11,461 nt of DNA from CAYOLL01 sp964404765 [NCBI: uncultured Gemmatimonadota bacterium] (GCA_964404765.1 CAYOLL010000186.1:1-11461), one strand, 5' to 3'. Shown: positions 4,848 through 11,461, counted from the first letter of the stretch. Program-made: numbers and translations. The notes: generated by a model from the letters alone, not told the origin.

Positions 4848-5567
4848 ATGGCTGACTTTACTTACGAATTTCCAGATAGAGATTCTTTTATCTACACTTT
4901 AGGCGAGTATTTGACGAGCACTGGCAATTTAAAGCTTGCGTCACTTTTGATGAATGTAAAGTGTTCTTTTGTAGAATCTGGGGAATTTTCTCGTACCCGG
5001 TGGGATTCATATAAAGCGACACTTTGTTTAATTGTTCCGATGGAACGTCTTGACCACTTTGATGAAAGCTCTAAAAAGGCTATTTTAACTGCTGCTGACT
5101 CTATATTTCCAAAAGAAGCTGGATATCAAATAGTATCTATAAAAGTTTCTCCGCACTTAATACCGCCGCCTGATGAGGAACGTATCCTTAACAATACTGC
5201 TTCCACAGTGTCTCAAGGCAAGATTGAATATGATGGCTTGTACTTCCGCTCAAAAACAGAGACGAAAATTTATGACGCGCTTAGACGGCGTAATGTTCTT
5301 TTTTTCGCCAACGCAACTGCTGTTTTGGGCGGGAAGAATGGAAAACGGGAGCCGGATTTCCTTGTATGTCAGGATGGCAATTGGGGCATTCTTGAAGTAA
5401 TGGGTGAGCAGTATCATCCAAGTTCGACGGCCATGAAGGATCATGATCGAGCACGATTATTTAAAGATTATGGGCTTATGTTCGTTGAATTCTACGATGC
5501 TTCAAAATGTTACAATGAGCCAGAAAAGGTCGTGGATGACTTTCTGAAACGGTTATCCAAACTATAA
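4848..5567 (+). CDS. predicted PD-(D/E)XK nuclease, DUF559-like, with N-terminal accessory domain
   Basis: The C-terminal half (residues about 125-239) fits the PD-(D/E)XK fold: Glu138 on the first helix, PDF at 169-171, ILEVMG at 181-186, then QYH (188-190), DHDRARLFKDYGLMFVEFYD (198-217) and a final helix. This order matches DUF559-type or Vsr-like proteins, except that the usual EVDG is EVMG. The N-terminal part (1-105: TGNLKLASLL, then ATLCLIVPMERLDHF, and IVSIKVSPHL) resembles domains found at the front of some phage-defence effectors; that is inference. GGAG at 4838-4841 sets ATG 4848; an upstream in-frame TTG at 4770 runs through debris. Likely a soluble nuclease, possibly a single-gene defence protein. 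No methylase is adjacent. Confidence 0.72.
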   Translation: MADFTYEFPDRDSFIYTLGEYLTSTGNLKLASLLMNVKCSFVESGEFSRTRWDSYKATLCLIVPMERLDHFDESSKKAILTAADSIFPKEAGYQIVSIKVSPHLIPPPDEERILNNTASTVSQGKIEYDGLYFRSKTETKIYDALRRRNVLFFANATAVLGGKNGKREPDFLVCQDGNWGILEVMGEQYHPSSTAMKDHDRARLFKDYGLMFVEFYDASKCYNEPEKVVDDFLKRLSKL

Positions 5568-5614
5568 TGCGAATGCATTGCGTTTGGGGCATCCTTCAGT
5601 TTTGCTAAAAAGTA

Positions 5615-5742
5615 GGTAACACTTTTTGTCCACGAAGTGCACGAAGTTTCACAAAGAAAAATTTTTAACACTTTAATTTTCTTCGTGTTACCTTCGTGAC
5701 CTTTGTGGATAAGAAAGCGAATTTTTTTGACAAAGTGTTATC
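5615..5742. repeat. large imperfect palindrome (MITE-like) in the intergenic gap 5568-5844
   Basis: The left arm (5615-5654: ggtaacactttttgtccac, then gaagtgcacgaagtttcaca) pairs with the right arm (5675-5710: aattttcttcgtgttacc, then ttcgtgacctttgtggat), and gacaaagtgttat (5730-5742) mirrors the outer gtaacactttttgtc with an insertion of about 20 bp. The loop is A/T rich. The motif 'cacgaag/cttcgtg' recurs and a related stretch is seen at 71-98. There is no ORF inside. Possible identities are a short non-autonomous element or a transcribed hairpin. Confidence 0.6.
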
Positions 5743-5831
5743 TGAAGATTGAAGGGTGCCGCGTTTTGCGATGTTTTTATTTTCGACTGAACACCGTTCA
5801 TCTCAACAATTTTCATTCACATATATTCACC

Positions 5832-5872
5832 AAGGAGTTTCGCTATGCCGTACAAAATCTCGAAAGTCGCCG
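5832..5872 (+). repeat. 41-bp direct repeat, left copy (start of fadN duplicated)
   Basis: Exact copy of 6619-6659. It contains AAGGAG, the ATG (5845) and codons 1-9 of fadN plus surrounding bases (aaggagtttcgctatgccgt at its left end). Similarity stops abruptly at 5873, where the minus-strand TA cassette begins; sequences to the left of the two copies are not alike. Confidence 0.95.
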
Positions 5873-5937
5873 AGAATCAGACGGCTAACTCATCTTCGCT
5901 ATACTGGAGCATGGGCACGGCCAAACGGGGGGCATGA
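5845..5937 (+). pseudogene. truncated chimeric fadN start, 30 codons
   Basis: ATG 5845 with a good AAGGAG gives MPYKISKVA, identical to the first nine residues of the downstream fadN, then runs into the antisense of the zinc-finger antitoxin gene and stops at 5935-5937. It carries a working-looking ribosome-binding site, so if transcribed it would make a 30-residue peptide. It marks where the original gene start was displaced or copied. Confidence 0.8.
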
Positions 5938-6146
5938 GCGAGGCGTTCGGGATTACGCAGCAGGGCGGATAACCAACGGCCCGTTTCGGCATTCACGACT
6001 TTTGAACCGCACTGCGGGCAGACACCGGCCGGGACGTTTCTGATGACCACAAGTTCGTCTTTGATCCAAAAATCCTGGCTGATCAGGCGTTCTTGCATTT
6101 GCGCGCCGCAGATGTCGCATTCGCCGTAATTGTAGTTCTTTTTCAT
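5877..6146 (-). CDS. YgiT/MqsA-type zinc-finger antitoxin, 89 aa
   Basis: Zinc-ribbon protein with CxxC pairs at Cys10/Cys13 (ECDICGAQ) and Cys43/Cys46 (GVCPQCGSK), the pattern of YgiT-type zinc fingers. After it comes a short helical tail (TGRWLSALLRNPERL), so it lacks the C-terminal HTH domain of full-length MqsA. ATG (complement of 6144-6146) lies 3 bp after the toxin stop, with GAGGA formed by the end of the toxin gene as ribosome-binding site. It is second in the operon, toxin first, as usual for DUF4258/YgiT pairs. The last codons sit at the cassette edge, but the length is typical, so it is probably complete. Confidence 0.88.
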   Translation of the reverse strand: MKKNYNYGECDICGAQMQERLISQDFWIKDELVVIRNVPAGVCPQCGSKVVNAETGRWLSALLRNPERLAHAPRLAVPMLQYSEDELAV

Positions 6147-6149
6147 AAC

Positions 6150-6431
6150 TTAATCCTCTAAGGCGTAGGTCGTAATGAAAAGCAGCTTGCCGGTGTTTTT
6201 GATCCGACAAATGACCGCAATTGAACGATCATCAAGTGCCGGGCCGACGACTTCATAACGTGTGCCGCGCGGGTCGTGGCTGAACTTCTGTCGAACGTCG
6301 CCGCGCTGAATGGCATTTTCAATGTCGGGAAACTCAAGGTCGTCGTTGGCCATTTCCTCGAAAAAGTGAGGGATGGCAAACTCATAATCGTCCGCTGCAA
6401 GTTTTTTGCGAATTTCTTGAATTGGTTTCAA
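6150..6431 (-). CDS. DUF4258 toxin-like protein, 93 aa
   Basis: DUF4258 proteins are small RelE-fold-like partners of YgiT zinc-finger antitoxins. The expected elements are an N-terminal helix (IQEIRKKLAADDYEFAIPHF), the segment DIENAIQRGDVRQKF, and the strand pair AVICRIKNTGKLLFITTY at the end. The start is set at TTG (complement of 6429-6431): an in-frame stop lies five codons upstream and no ATG is suitably placed, while a purine stretch (gagaa) lies in front. The gene runs against fadN and its promoter region faces the 6432-6618 spacer. The likely toxic activity is RNA cleavage, by analogy only. Confidence 0.8.
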   Translation of the reverse strand: MKPIQEIRKKLAADDYEFAIPHFFEEMANDDLEFPDIENAIQRGDVRQKFSHDPRGTRYEVVGPALDDRSIAVICRIKNTGKLLFITTYALED

Positions 6432-6618
6432 CTTTGTTCTCGCGCGTTACATCATAAAAGTTGTGTACTCAAAAAATGTCTTTCATCGGCTGAATTGTCA
6501 ATAAGAATATCCATTTACACAATCTTTCAAAACCGGAGCGCTAAAATTTATTTTTGCGTCGCAAATTGAATTTTGACAAAGCAACGCAAAATTGAAATTT
6601 TGCACTCCATTTCAAGCA

Positions 6619-6659
6619 AAGGAGTTTCGCTATGCCGTACAAAATCTCGAAAGTCGCCG
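6619..6659 (+). repeat. 41-bp direct repeat, right copy (fadN ribosome-binding site and codons 1-9)
   Basis: Identical to 5832-5872. This copy is the functional one: AAAGGAG (6618-6624) sits 7 bp before ATG 6632 and the frame continues through the whole gene. Confidence 0.95.
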
Positions 6660-9067
6660 TGATCGGCGCCGGGACGATGGGCGCAGCCATTGCCGCTCAT
6701 GCCGCCAATGCCGGGCTGGAAGCGGTTCTGCTGGACATCGTGCCGTTCAAACTAACCCCGGACGAGGAAGTCAAGGGCTTGACCCTGCAACACCCGGCCG
6801 TGCGCAATCGTATCGTCAACGAAGGCTGGACCCGGTTGATGAAGTCCAAACCGGCGGCCATCATGAGCTCGCGCCTGGAAAGTTTAGTCACCTTGGGCAA
6901 CTTAGATGACAATCTTGACAAGCTGAAAGACGCGGACATCATCATCGAGGCCATCATCGAACGGCTCGACTTGAAGCAAAGCCTGATGGAAAAGCTGGAA
7001 AAAGTTCGCAAGCCGGGCAGCATTATCGCCACGAACACGTCGGGTATTCCCATTGCCTCCATTGCCGCCGGCCGCAGCGACGAGTTCAAGGCCCACGTCA
7101 TCGGCACGCACTTCTTCAATCCGCCGCGCTACATGAAACTGTTGGAACTCATTCCCACGCCCGATACGAGCCAGGCTGTGATCGAGGCGTCGGCCCTTTT
7201 TGTGGGCGAAGCGCTGGGCAAGGGCGTCGTCTATTGCAAAGATACGCCCAACTTTATCGGCAACCGGCTGTTCTCCATCGACAACTGCTTTGCCGTCCAC
7301 TACGGTCTGGAAAACGGCTACAGCGTGTCGGAAATTGACGCGCTGACCGGCCCGCTGATGGGCCGCCCGAAAACCGCCACGCTGCGCTTGATTGATCTGG
7401 TCGGCGTGGATGTAGCCGGACACGTCTTCAAAAATCTGTATCCGCTGATCCCCAACGATCCTCATCGCGACGTGCTCCAATCGCCCAAGCTGCTCAACAT
7501 CGTGGAGGGTTTGGTGAAACGCGGCTGGCTGGGCAACAAGACCGGTCAGGGCGTCTACAAAAAAGGCAAGGACGAGAAGGGCGAAGCCGCCTATTTCACG
7601 CTGAATCCGGCTACATTTGAATACGAACCGTCGCCAAAAGTCAAGTTTGACGCGGTGGAGAAAGTCAGCGCGGAAAGAGATTTGGGCAAGCGGTTGACCG
7701 CCCTGTTCAGCGATGAGCACAAGGCAGATCGCGGCGCGCAATACGTCTGGGCTTTGTTGAGCTACGAACTGGCTTACGCGGCGGCGACGGCGCAGGAAAT
7801 CGCCCACGACATCAAGAGCATTGACGAGGCCATGCGCTGGGGTTTTGGCCACGAAGCCGGTCCGTTTGAAATCTGGGACAAGCTGGGCGTGTCCGCAACT
7901 ATCGAAAAGATGGAAGCCTCCGGCCGCCAGGTGGCGCAATGGGTCAAGGACATGATCGTCAAAGGCTGTCCGACATTTTATCGCACGGAAAACGGGGCGG
8001 TGACCGGCTACTATGACTGGAACAAGCAAGCCTACGTGAATCTGCCCGTTGATCCGAAAGCCATCACCTGCGACGCCCTGCATCGGGCGGGCAAAGAGTT
8101 GGAACGTAATGATAGCGCGTCGTTGTTGGACATGGGCGACGGCGTGTTGTTGCTGGAATTTCACTCCAAGATGAACTCCATTGACCCGGAAATGATCGGT
8201 CTGATGATGAAAGCCAAAGAGCTGCTGGACACGAAAGACGAATGGAAAGGTCTGGTCATCGGCAACGACGGCAATCATTTCTGTGCGGGCGCGAATTTGT
8301 TTATCATTGCCTACGCGGCGGAAAATAAGATGTATGACGACATCAAAGAGATCGTCAAGATGCTGCAAGACGCAATGATGGCCTTCCGTTATTCACGCAA
8401 GCCGGTCGTGACGGCCTCGCATCAACTGGCGATTGGTGGCGGCTGCGAAGTCATGTTGGGCGGATCGCGGCGGGTGGCCACTGGCGAAAACTATGTTGGT
8501 CTGGTGGAAGTGGGCGTGGGTGTTATTCCCGCCGGCGGCGGCAGCACGGCCATGGTGCGCAATGTTATCAGCAAAGGCATGAAGGTGAAGGACGCCGATC
8601 CGTTACCGCTGTTCCAAAAAGTGTTTGAGACGCTCGGCATGGGCAAGGTAGCCACCAGCGCTCACGAAGCCTACGATTGCGGCTTTCTCGGCGAAGGCGA
8701 CCGCGTCATTCTGAATCGCGATCATCTGCTCTACGAGGCCAAGCAGGAAGCGCTGGCCATGTCCGCCACAGGTTATGTTCCGCCGGTCCGCGAGAAATTG
8801 TATGCGGCCGGACGCGATATGTTTGCGGCTTTGCGCGCGGCGTTGTATAATATGCACGCGGGTGGTTACATCAGTGAGTATGATCGTTTTGTCGGCGAAA
8901 AGTTGGCCTACGTCCTGACCGGCGGCGACTTGAGCGCGGCGCAATGGGTGGACGAGGACTACTTCCTGCAATTAGAGCGCGAGGCGTTTATTGAGCTGGT
9001 CAAGCAACAAAAAACGATTGACCGAATTAATTATATGCTGAATAAGGGGAAACCCTTGCGTAATTAA
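6632..9067 (+). CDS. fadN: 3-hydroxyacyl-CoA dehydrogenase / enoyl-CoA hydratase, FadN-type, 811 aa
   Basis: Bifunctional beta-oxidation enzyme: hydrates 2-enoyl-CoA and oxidises L-3-hydroxyacyl-CoA with NAD+, in the cytoplasm. N-terminal Rossmann domain with GAGTMG (12-17), the NTSG segment (135-138), catalytic His160 in THFFNPP and partner Glu172, and NFIGNR (207-212); a second helical dehydrogenase domain extends to about 440. The C-terminal crotonase domain (about 495-740) has the oxyanion-hole motif HFCAGANL (549-556), GGGCEVML (602-609) with Glu606, and LVEVGVGVIP with Glu626, so both hydratase glutamates are kept. The order dehydrogenase-hydratase is that of FadN and opposite to FadB/FadJ; size agrees (FadN near 790). 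The next operon gene is a thiolase. The start region is duplicated upstream by the TA cassette; the stop lies at the edge of the GxxExxY cassette. Confidence 0.95.
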   Translation: MPYKISKVAVIGAGTMGAAIAAHAANAGLEAVLLDIVPFKLTPDEEVKGLTLQHPAVRNRIVNEGWTRLMKSKPAAIMSSRLESLVTLGNLDDNLDKLKDADIIIEAIIERLDLKQSLMEKLEKVRKPGSIIATNTSGIPIASIAAGRSDEFKAHVIGTHFFNPPRYMKLLELIPTPDTSQAVIEASALFVGEALGKGVVYCKDTPNFIGNRLFSIDNCFAVHYGLENGYSVSEIDALTGPLMGRPKTATLRLIDLVGVDVAGHVFKNLYPLIPNDPHRDVLQSPKLLNIVEGLVKRGWLGNKTGQGVYKKGKDEKGEAAYFTLNPATFEYEPSPKVKFDAVEKVSAERDLGKRLTALFSDEHKADRGAQYVWALLSYELAYAAATAQEIAHDIKSIDEAMRWGFGHEAGPFEIWDKLGVSATIEKMEASGRQVAQWVKDMIVKGCPTFYRTENGAVTGYYDWNKQAYVNLPVDPKAITCDALHRAGKELERNDSASLLDMGDGVLLLEFHSKMNSIDPEMIGLMMKAKELLDTKDEWKGLVIGNDGNHFCAGANLFIIAYAAENKMYDDIKEIVKMLQDAMMAFRYSRKPVVTASHQLAIGGGCEVMLGGSRRVATGENYVGLVEVGVGVIPAGGGSTAMVRNVISKGMKVKDADPLPLFQKVFETLGMGKVATSAHEAYDCGFLGEGDRVILNRDHLLYEAKQEALAMSATGYVPPVREKLYAAGRDMFAALRAALYNMHAGGYISEYDRFVGEKLAYVLTGGDLSAAQWVDEDYFLQLEREAFIELVKQQKTIDRINYMLNKGKPLRN

Positions 9068-9285
9068 TCGAACACGGATTTGACGGGAAAAGACGGATAA
9101 AAAACGGATAGAGCAAAAGATAGAAGATTAAAAAGTTATTCTGAAAAGTCTTATTTCCCGTTAATCGAACACGGATTTGACGGGAAAAGACGGATAGAGC
9201 ATAAAGATAGAAGATTAAAAAACTTATCTTTTTTGTTTCATGTTTTATTCGAATCACCGTTTTATTCTGAAAAGTCTTATTTCCT
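9064..9285 (+). repeat. left repeat array of the GxxExxY cassette (two units)
   Basis: Two head-to-tail units. Unit 1 (9064-9160) and unit 2 (9161-9285) both start with an identical 36 bp (ttaatcgaacacggatttga, then cgggaaaagacggata), continue with a gagc..agatagaagatt stretch, and end with ttctgaaaagtcttatttcc (9139-9158 and 9265-9284). The first unit starts inside the last codons of fadN and provides its TAA. The reverse complement of the unit matches the right array. Confidence 0.9.
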
Positions 9286-9360
9286 GTGATAACCGTTCTA
9301 TTTTCTACGTCCCAAGAATTACGTTTTTTTTCAATTTTATCCATGCTCTATGGAGGCGTT

Positions 9361-9756
9361 ATGTTGCATGAAGCGTTGACCGATAAGATCATCAAAGCCT
9401 TTTACAAAGTCTACAACAATCTGGGCTATGGATTTTTAGAAAAGGTTTACGAAAATGCAATGGTTATCGAATTAGTCAAGGTGGGCTGTGAAATTCTGCA
9501 GCAAAAAAGCATCAAAGTCTATTACGAAAACCACGCCATCATCGGCGAATATTATGCGGATTTGCTGGTTGAAAATCTGGTAATTCTTGAGCTAAAGACT
9601 GTTGAAAATTTGGCTGAAGAGCATGAAGCCCAACTGCTCAATTATCTCCGTGCCACCGAGGTCGAAGTTGGTTTGCTGTTAAATTTTGGCCATAAACCGG
9701 AATTTAAACGCAAAATTTTTACCAACGATCATAAGTCATTCAAACTAAATAAATAA
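9361..9756 (+). CDS. GxxExxY protein, predicted PD-(D/E)XK nuclease, 131 aa
   Basis: It has the defining motif GFLEKVY (24-30). The further residues fit a RecB/Cas4-like nuclease core: Glu27 on the first helix, Asp67 (YYADLLV), ELK at 77-79 and a QxxxY motif (Gln91 to Tyr95, QLLNYL). This makes metal-dependent DNA cleavage plausible; the family's biological role is not established. Length is typical and the gene is intact. ATG 9361 has GGAGG at 9352-9356; a GTG start at 9286 would add 25 residues derived from the repeat array and is unlikely. It stands alone between inverted repeat arrays in the middle of a fatty-acid operon, so it is probably an accessory cassette gene. Confidence 0.88.
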   Translation: MLHEALTDKIIKAFYKVYNNLGYGFLEKVYENAMVIELVKVGCEILQQKSIKVYYENHAIIGEYYADLLVENLVILELKTVENLAEEHEAQLLNYLRATEVEVGLLLNFGHKPEFKRKIFTNDHKSFKLNK

Positions 9757-9905
9757 TTGAACAAGGACTACGGGATTAGCGATTATCTACGGACGCATCA
9801 TCAAATCAAAACAACCTTTTCTTTCTGCTTTATCCGTTTTTATCCGTTTTTTCCTGTTTGATCTGTTCGATCCGTGTTCTATCCATTTATCGTAAGTCTT
9901 TTAAA
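9747..9905 (+). repeat. right array unit R1
   Basis: Diverged member of the right array. It begins within the last codons of the GxxExxY gene (aaataaataattgaacaagg) and carries the core tttatccgtttttatccg, then ttcgatccgtgttctatcc and atttatcgtaagtctttta. It resembles R2 over most of its length but has substitutions and a different middle. Confidence 0.75.
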
Positions 9906-10001
9906 TAACAATAAATGAATCTATTGAACTTTTTCACACAAAAACCCGCATGGGGACTGCATCGAAGTTTCAAGCATTCGTTTATAGTCACTTAAGTTAA
10001 G

Positions 10002-10142
10002 TTAAGTTAAGTTGAAGTTGAATAAATAAATTTGAACAAGGATTCGCGACCAACTACGGCTAAATCGTATCTTCTCTTCTTTTGCTTTTATCCGTTTTTA
10101 TCCGTTTTTTCCCGTCCGATCCGTTCGATCCGTGTTCTATCC
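10002..10142 (+). repeat. right array unit R2
   Basis: The first 123 bp (10002-10124) are identical to R3 (10159-10281), period 157 bp. It is preceded by a run of aagtt pentamers (9993-10013). It is followed by atttatcgtaagtctttt, also seen after R1. Confidence 0.92.
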
Positions 10143-10158
10143 ATTTATCGTAAGTCTT

Positions 10159-10290
10159 TTAAGTTAAGTTGAAGTTGAATAAATAAATTTGAACAAGGAT
10201 TCGCGACCAACTACGGCTAAATCGTATCTTCTCTTCTTTTGCTTTTATCCGTTTTTATCCGTTTTTTCCCGTCCGATCCGTGTTCTATCC
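10159..10290 (+). repeat. right array unit R3
   Basis: Identical to R2 over 123 bp, but lacks 9 bp at the end (gatccgttcgatccg reduced to gatccg), consistent with slippage between two gatccg copies. It ends immediately before the fadA ribosome-binding site (AAAGGAG 10292-10298). Confidence 0.92.
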
Positions 10291-10304
10291 TAAAGGAGTG
10301 AAGT

Positions 10305-11461
10305 ATGAAAGAAGCTGTCATTGTCAGCGCAGTGCGCACCGCGGTCGGCAAAGCCAAAAAAGGCACGCTGGCCAATTATCGCCCCGAAGACATGGGCGCG
10401 TTTGCCGTCAAGGAAGCCGTCGCCCGCGTCAAGGGACTCGATCCGAAAGAGATTAACGATTTGATCATCGGCTGCGCCTTTCCGGAAGGCGTACAGGGCA
10501 TGAACATCGCTCGCGTCATCGGCTTCCGGGCCGGGCTGCCCAACACGGTCACGGCCATGACCGTCAACCGGTTTTGCTCGTCCGGGCTGCAAGCCATCGT
10601 GCTCGGCGCACAGCAGATTATGTGCGGCATGGCTGACGTGGTCGTGGCCGGCGGCGCAGAAAGCATGAGCGCCGTGCCTATGACCGGCGTGCAGTTCCGC
10701 CCCAATCCCTGGCTGGCCGAAAATATGCCGGAAGCCTACATCAGCATGGGCATTACGGCGGAAAAAGTGGCCAATCAATACGGCATCACCCGCGAGATGT
10801 GTGACGAGATGAGCTATCGCTCCCACATGAACGCGGTAGCCGCTATCAAAGACGGTAAGTTCAAAGACCAAATCGTGCCGCTGGAAGTGACCGACGTGTT
10901 GCTCAAAAACGGGCAGCGGGTCGAGAAGACGATCATTTTTGATACGGACGAAGGTCCCCGCGCCGATACGACGCTGGCTAGCTTGGCCAAACTGAAGCCG
11001 GCCTTCCACGCCAAGGGCATGGTCACTGCCGGCAGCGCGTCGCAAATGAGCGATGGCGCGTCCGCAGTTGTCGTTATGTCCCGTGAAAAGGCCAATGCGC
11101 TGGGCCTCAAGCCGCTGGCGCGCTTTCTCGGCTATGCCGTGGCCGGCGTCGCCCCGGATTTGATGGGCATTGGCCCGGTGGAAGCCATTCCGCTGGCGCT
11201 GAAGCAAGCCGGGCTGAAGCTGGCCGACATTGACTTGATCGAGCTGAACGAAGCCTTTGCGGCCCAGGGTCTGGCCGTGATCAAGGCCGCCGGTTTGGAT
11301 GTGAACAAGATTAACGTGAACGGCGGGGCCATTGCCCTGGGCCATCCGTTGGGCGCGACCGGGGCCAAGCTGACCACGCAGATCATCTACGAGATGCAGC
11401 GGCGCGGCAGCAAATACGGCATGGTCACCATGTGCATCGGCGGCGGCATGGGCGCAGCCGG
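10305..11461 (+). CDS. fadA: acetyl-CoA acyltransferase (thiolase), FadA-type, 3' end outside window
   Basis: Catalyses the last step of beta-oxidation, thiolytic release of acetyl-CoA from 3-ketoacyl-CoA, probably together with the preceding FadN-like enzyme. The visible 385 codons contain all thiolase signatures: nucleophile Cys91 in NRFCSSGLQ, the acyl-binding GGAESMS (116-122), NEAFA (315-319), His347 in GHPLGATGA and Cys377 in MCIGGGMG. The family is about 390-400 residues long, so only a few residues are missing. ATG 10305 follows AAAGGAG at 10292-10298. The ribosome-binding site abuts the end of the repeat array, so the gene may originally have lain directly behind fadN. Confidence 0.96.
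   Translation, partial: MKEAVIVSAVRTAVGKAKKGTLANYRPEDMGAFAVKEAVARVKGLDPKEINDLIIGCAFPEGVQGMNIARVIGFRAGLPNTVTAMTVNRFCSSGLQAIVLGAQQIMCGMADVVVAGGAESMSAVPMTGVQFRPNPWLAENMPEAYISMGITAEKVANQYGITREMCDEMSYRSHMNAVAAIKDGKFKDQIVPLEVTDVLLKNGQRVEKTIIFDTDEGPRADTTLASLAKLKPAFHAKGMVTAGSASQMSDGASAVVVMSREKANALGLKPLARFLGYAVAGVAPDLMGIGPVEAIPLALKQAGLKLADIDLIELNEAFAAQGLAVIKAAGLDVNKINVNGGAIALGHPLGATGAKLTTQIIYEMQRRGSKYGMVTMCIGGGMGAA

Larger units (their letters stand above)
5832..6659 (-). mobile_element. TA cassette bracketed by 41-bp direct repeats
   Basis: Between the two exact repeats lie 746 bp (5873-6618) holding a DUF4258 toxin and a zinc-finger antitoxin on the minus strand plus about 190 bp without genes (6432-6618, A/T rich, with nested inverted motifs such as tttttgcg/cgcaaa). 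The antitoxin stop codon is only 4 bp from the left repeat. There is no transposase or integrase, and I see no terminal inverted repeats. The structure implies insertion of the cassette with duplication of the target, or a tandem duplication followed by replacement. Confidence 0.65.
9064..10290. mobile_element. GxxExxY cassette between inverted repeat arrays
   Basis: The unit 'cgaacacggat, then gacgggaaaagacggat, then gatagaagatt' on the left is mirrored as 'atcttctcttcttttgct, then ttatccgttttttcccg, then atccgtgttct' on the right, giving inverted arrays of two and three units around one gene. The outer ends (tcgaacacggat and atccgtgttctatcc) meet the fadN stop and the fadA ribosome-binding site. 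There is no transposase. The stretch 9906-10001 inside the right part holds no ORF or obvious structure except the start of an aagtt pentamer run at 9991-10013. Confidence 0.6.

Noticed and set aside
5756-6043. Plus-strand frame crossing the left repeat into the TA cassette
   Set aside because: It reads the duplicated fadN start in the wrong frame and continues antisense to the zinc-finger antitoxin; no ribosome-binding site.
6495-6523. Possible promoter TTGTCA-17 bp-CACAAT upstream of fadN
   Set aside because: The -10 box matches only four of six positions and the lineage's consensus is unknown; a TTGACA at 6573-6578 also lacks a convincing -10. Not strong enough to annotate.
6902-8368. Long open frame (488 codons) on the minus strand opposite fadN
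   Set aside because: It is the mirror of a well-supported enzyme gene with complete catalytic motifs. The antisense protein is rich in His, Gln, Phe and Arg without domain features, as expected from antisense of codon-biased DNA.
9747-10290. Repeats considered as a CRISPR array
   Set aside because: The units are 130-160 bp, unevenly spaced, without unique short spacers, and their inverse occurs on the other side of one gene; no cas genes are present.
10290-11345. Long minus-strand frame (351 codons) opposite fadA
   Set aside because: Antisense shadow of a thiolase with all signatures on the plus strand; no ribosome-binding site and His/Gly-rich noise composition.

Overview
The window reads as a bacterial chromosome segment from an environmental organism that uses fatty-acid beta-oxidation and carries many small accessory genes. 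The taxon cannot be fixed from the sequence. Use of ATG starts with purine-rich Shine-Dalgarno sites, a FadN-type (not FadB-type) beta-oxidation protein, a GxxExxY gene and abundant toxin-antitoxin (TA) modules suggest a lineage outside the Enterobacteria, but this is inference.

Left part (1-5570), all plus strand: a dense island of small accessory genes. It opens with a palindrome (2-56) and three tightly packed uncharacterised genes (138-1652). It continues with TA modules: a YafQ-type pair (1768-2273), two related TumA-like antitoxins (2502-2831, 2922-3209) with one TumE-like toxin that looks frameshifted (3199-3519), a YoeB-type pair (3639-4143), and a VapB-like antitoxin (4320-4643) whose PIN toxin seems cut to its first residues. 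The gaps are not blank. They hold repeated and truncated remains of TA genes, including at least three copies of one antitoxin-tail-like segment, an antitoxin tail like that of the YoeB pair, and a 14-codon stub of a YoeB-like toxin. The island ends with a predicted PD-(D/E)XK, DUF559-like nuclease (4848-5567) that may be a defence effector.

Middle (5570-6631): a large imperfect palindrome (5615-5742), then a minus-strand DUF4258 toxin / YgiT-type zinc-finger antitoxin pair. The pair is bracketed by an exact 41-bp direct repeat consisting of the ribosome-binding site and first nine codons of the following fadN-like gene. The module therefore appears to have entered at the start of this gene with a duplication that keeps the gene intact.

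Right part (6632-11461): a beta-oxidation operon made of a bifunctional 3-hydroxyacyl-CoA dehydrogenase/enoyl-CoA hydratase (fadN-like) and an acetyl-CoA acyltransferase (fadA, cut by the window end). Together they would catalyse hydration, NAD-dependent oxidation and thiolysis of acyl-CoAs. The two genes are split by about 1.2 kb that holds one GxxExxY gene between inverted arrays of an 'acggat/atccgt' repeat (two units on the left, three on the right). This looks like a mobile or repeat-generated cassette whose outer ends coincide with the fadN stop codon and the fadA ribosome-binding site. The fad operon has thus been entered on both sides of fadN by two unrelated accessory cassettes.
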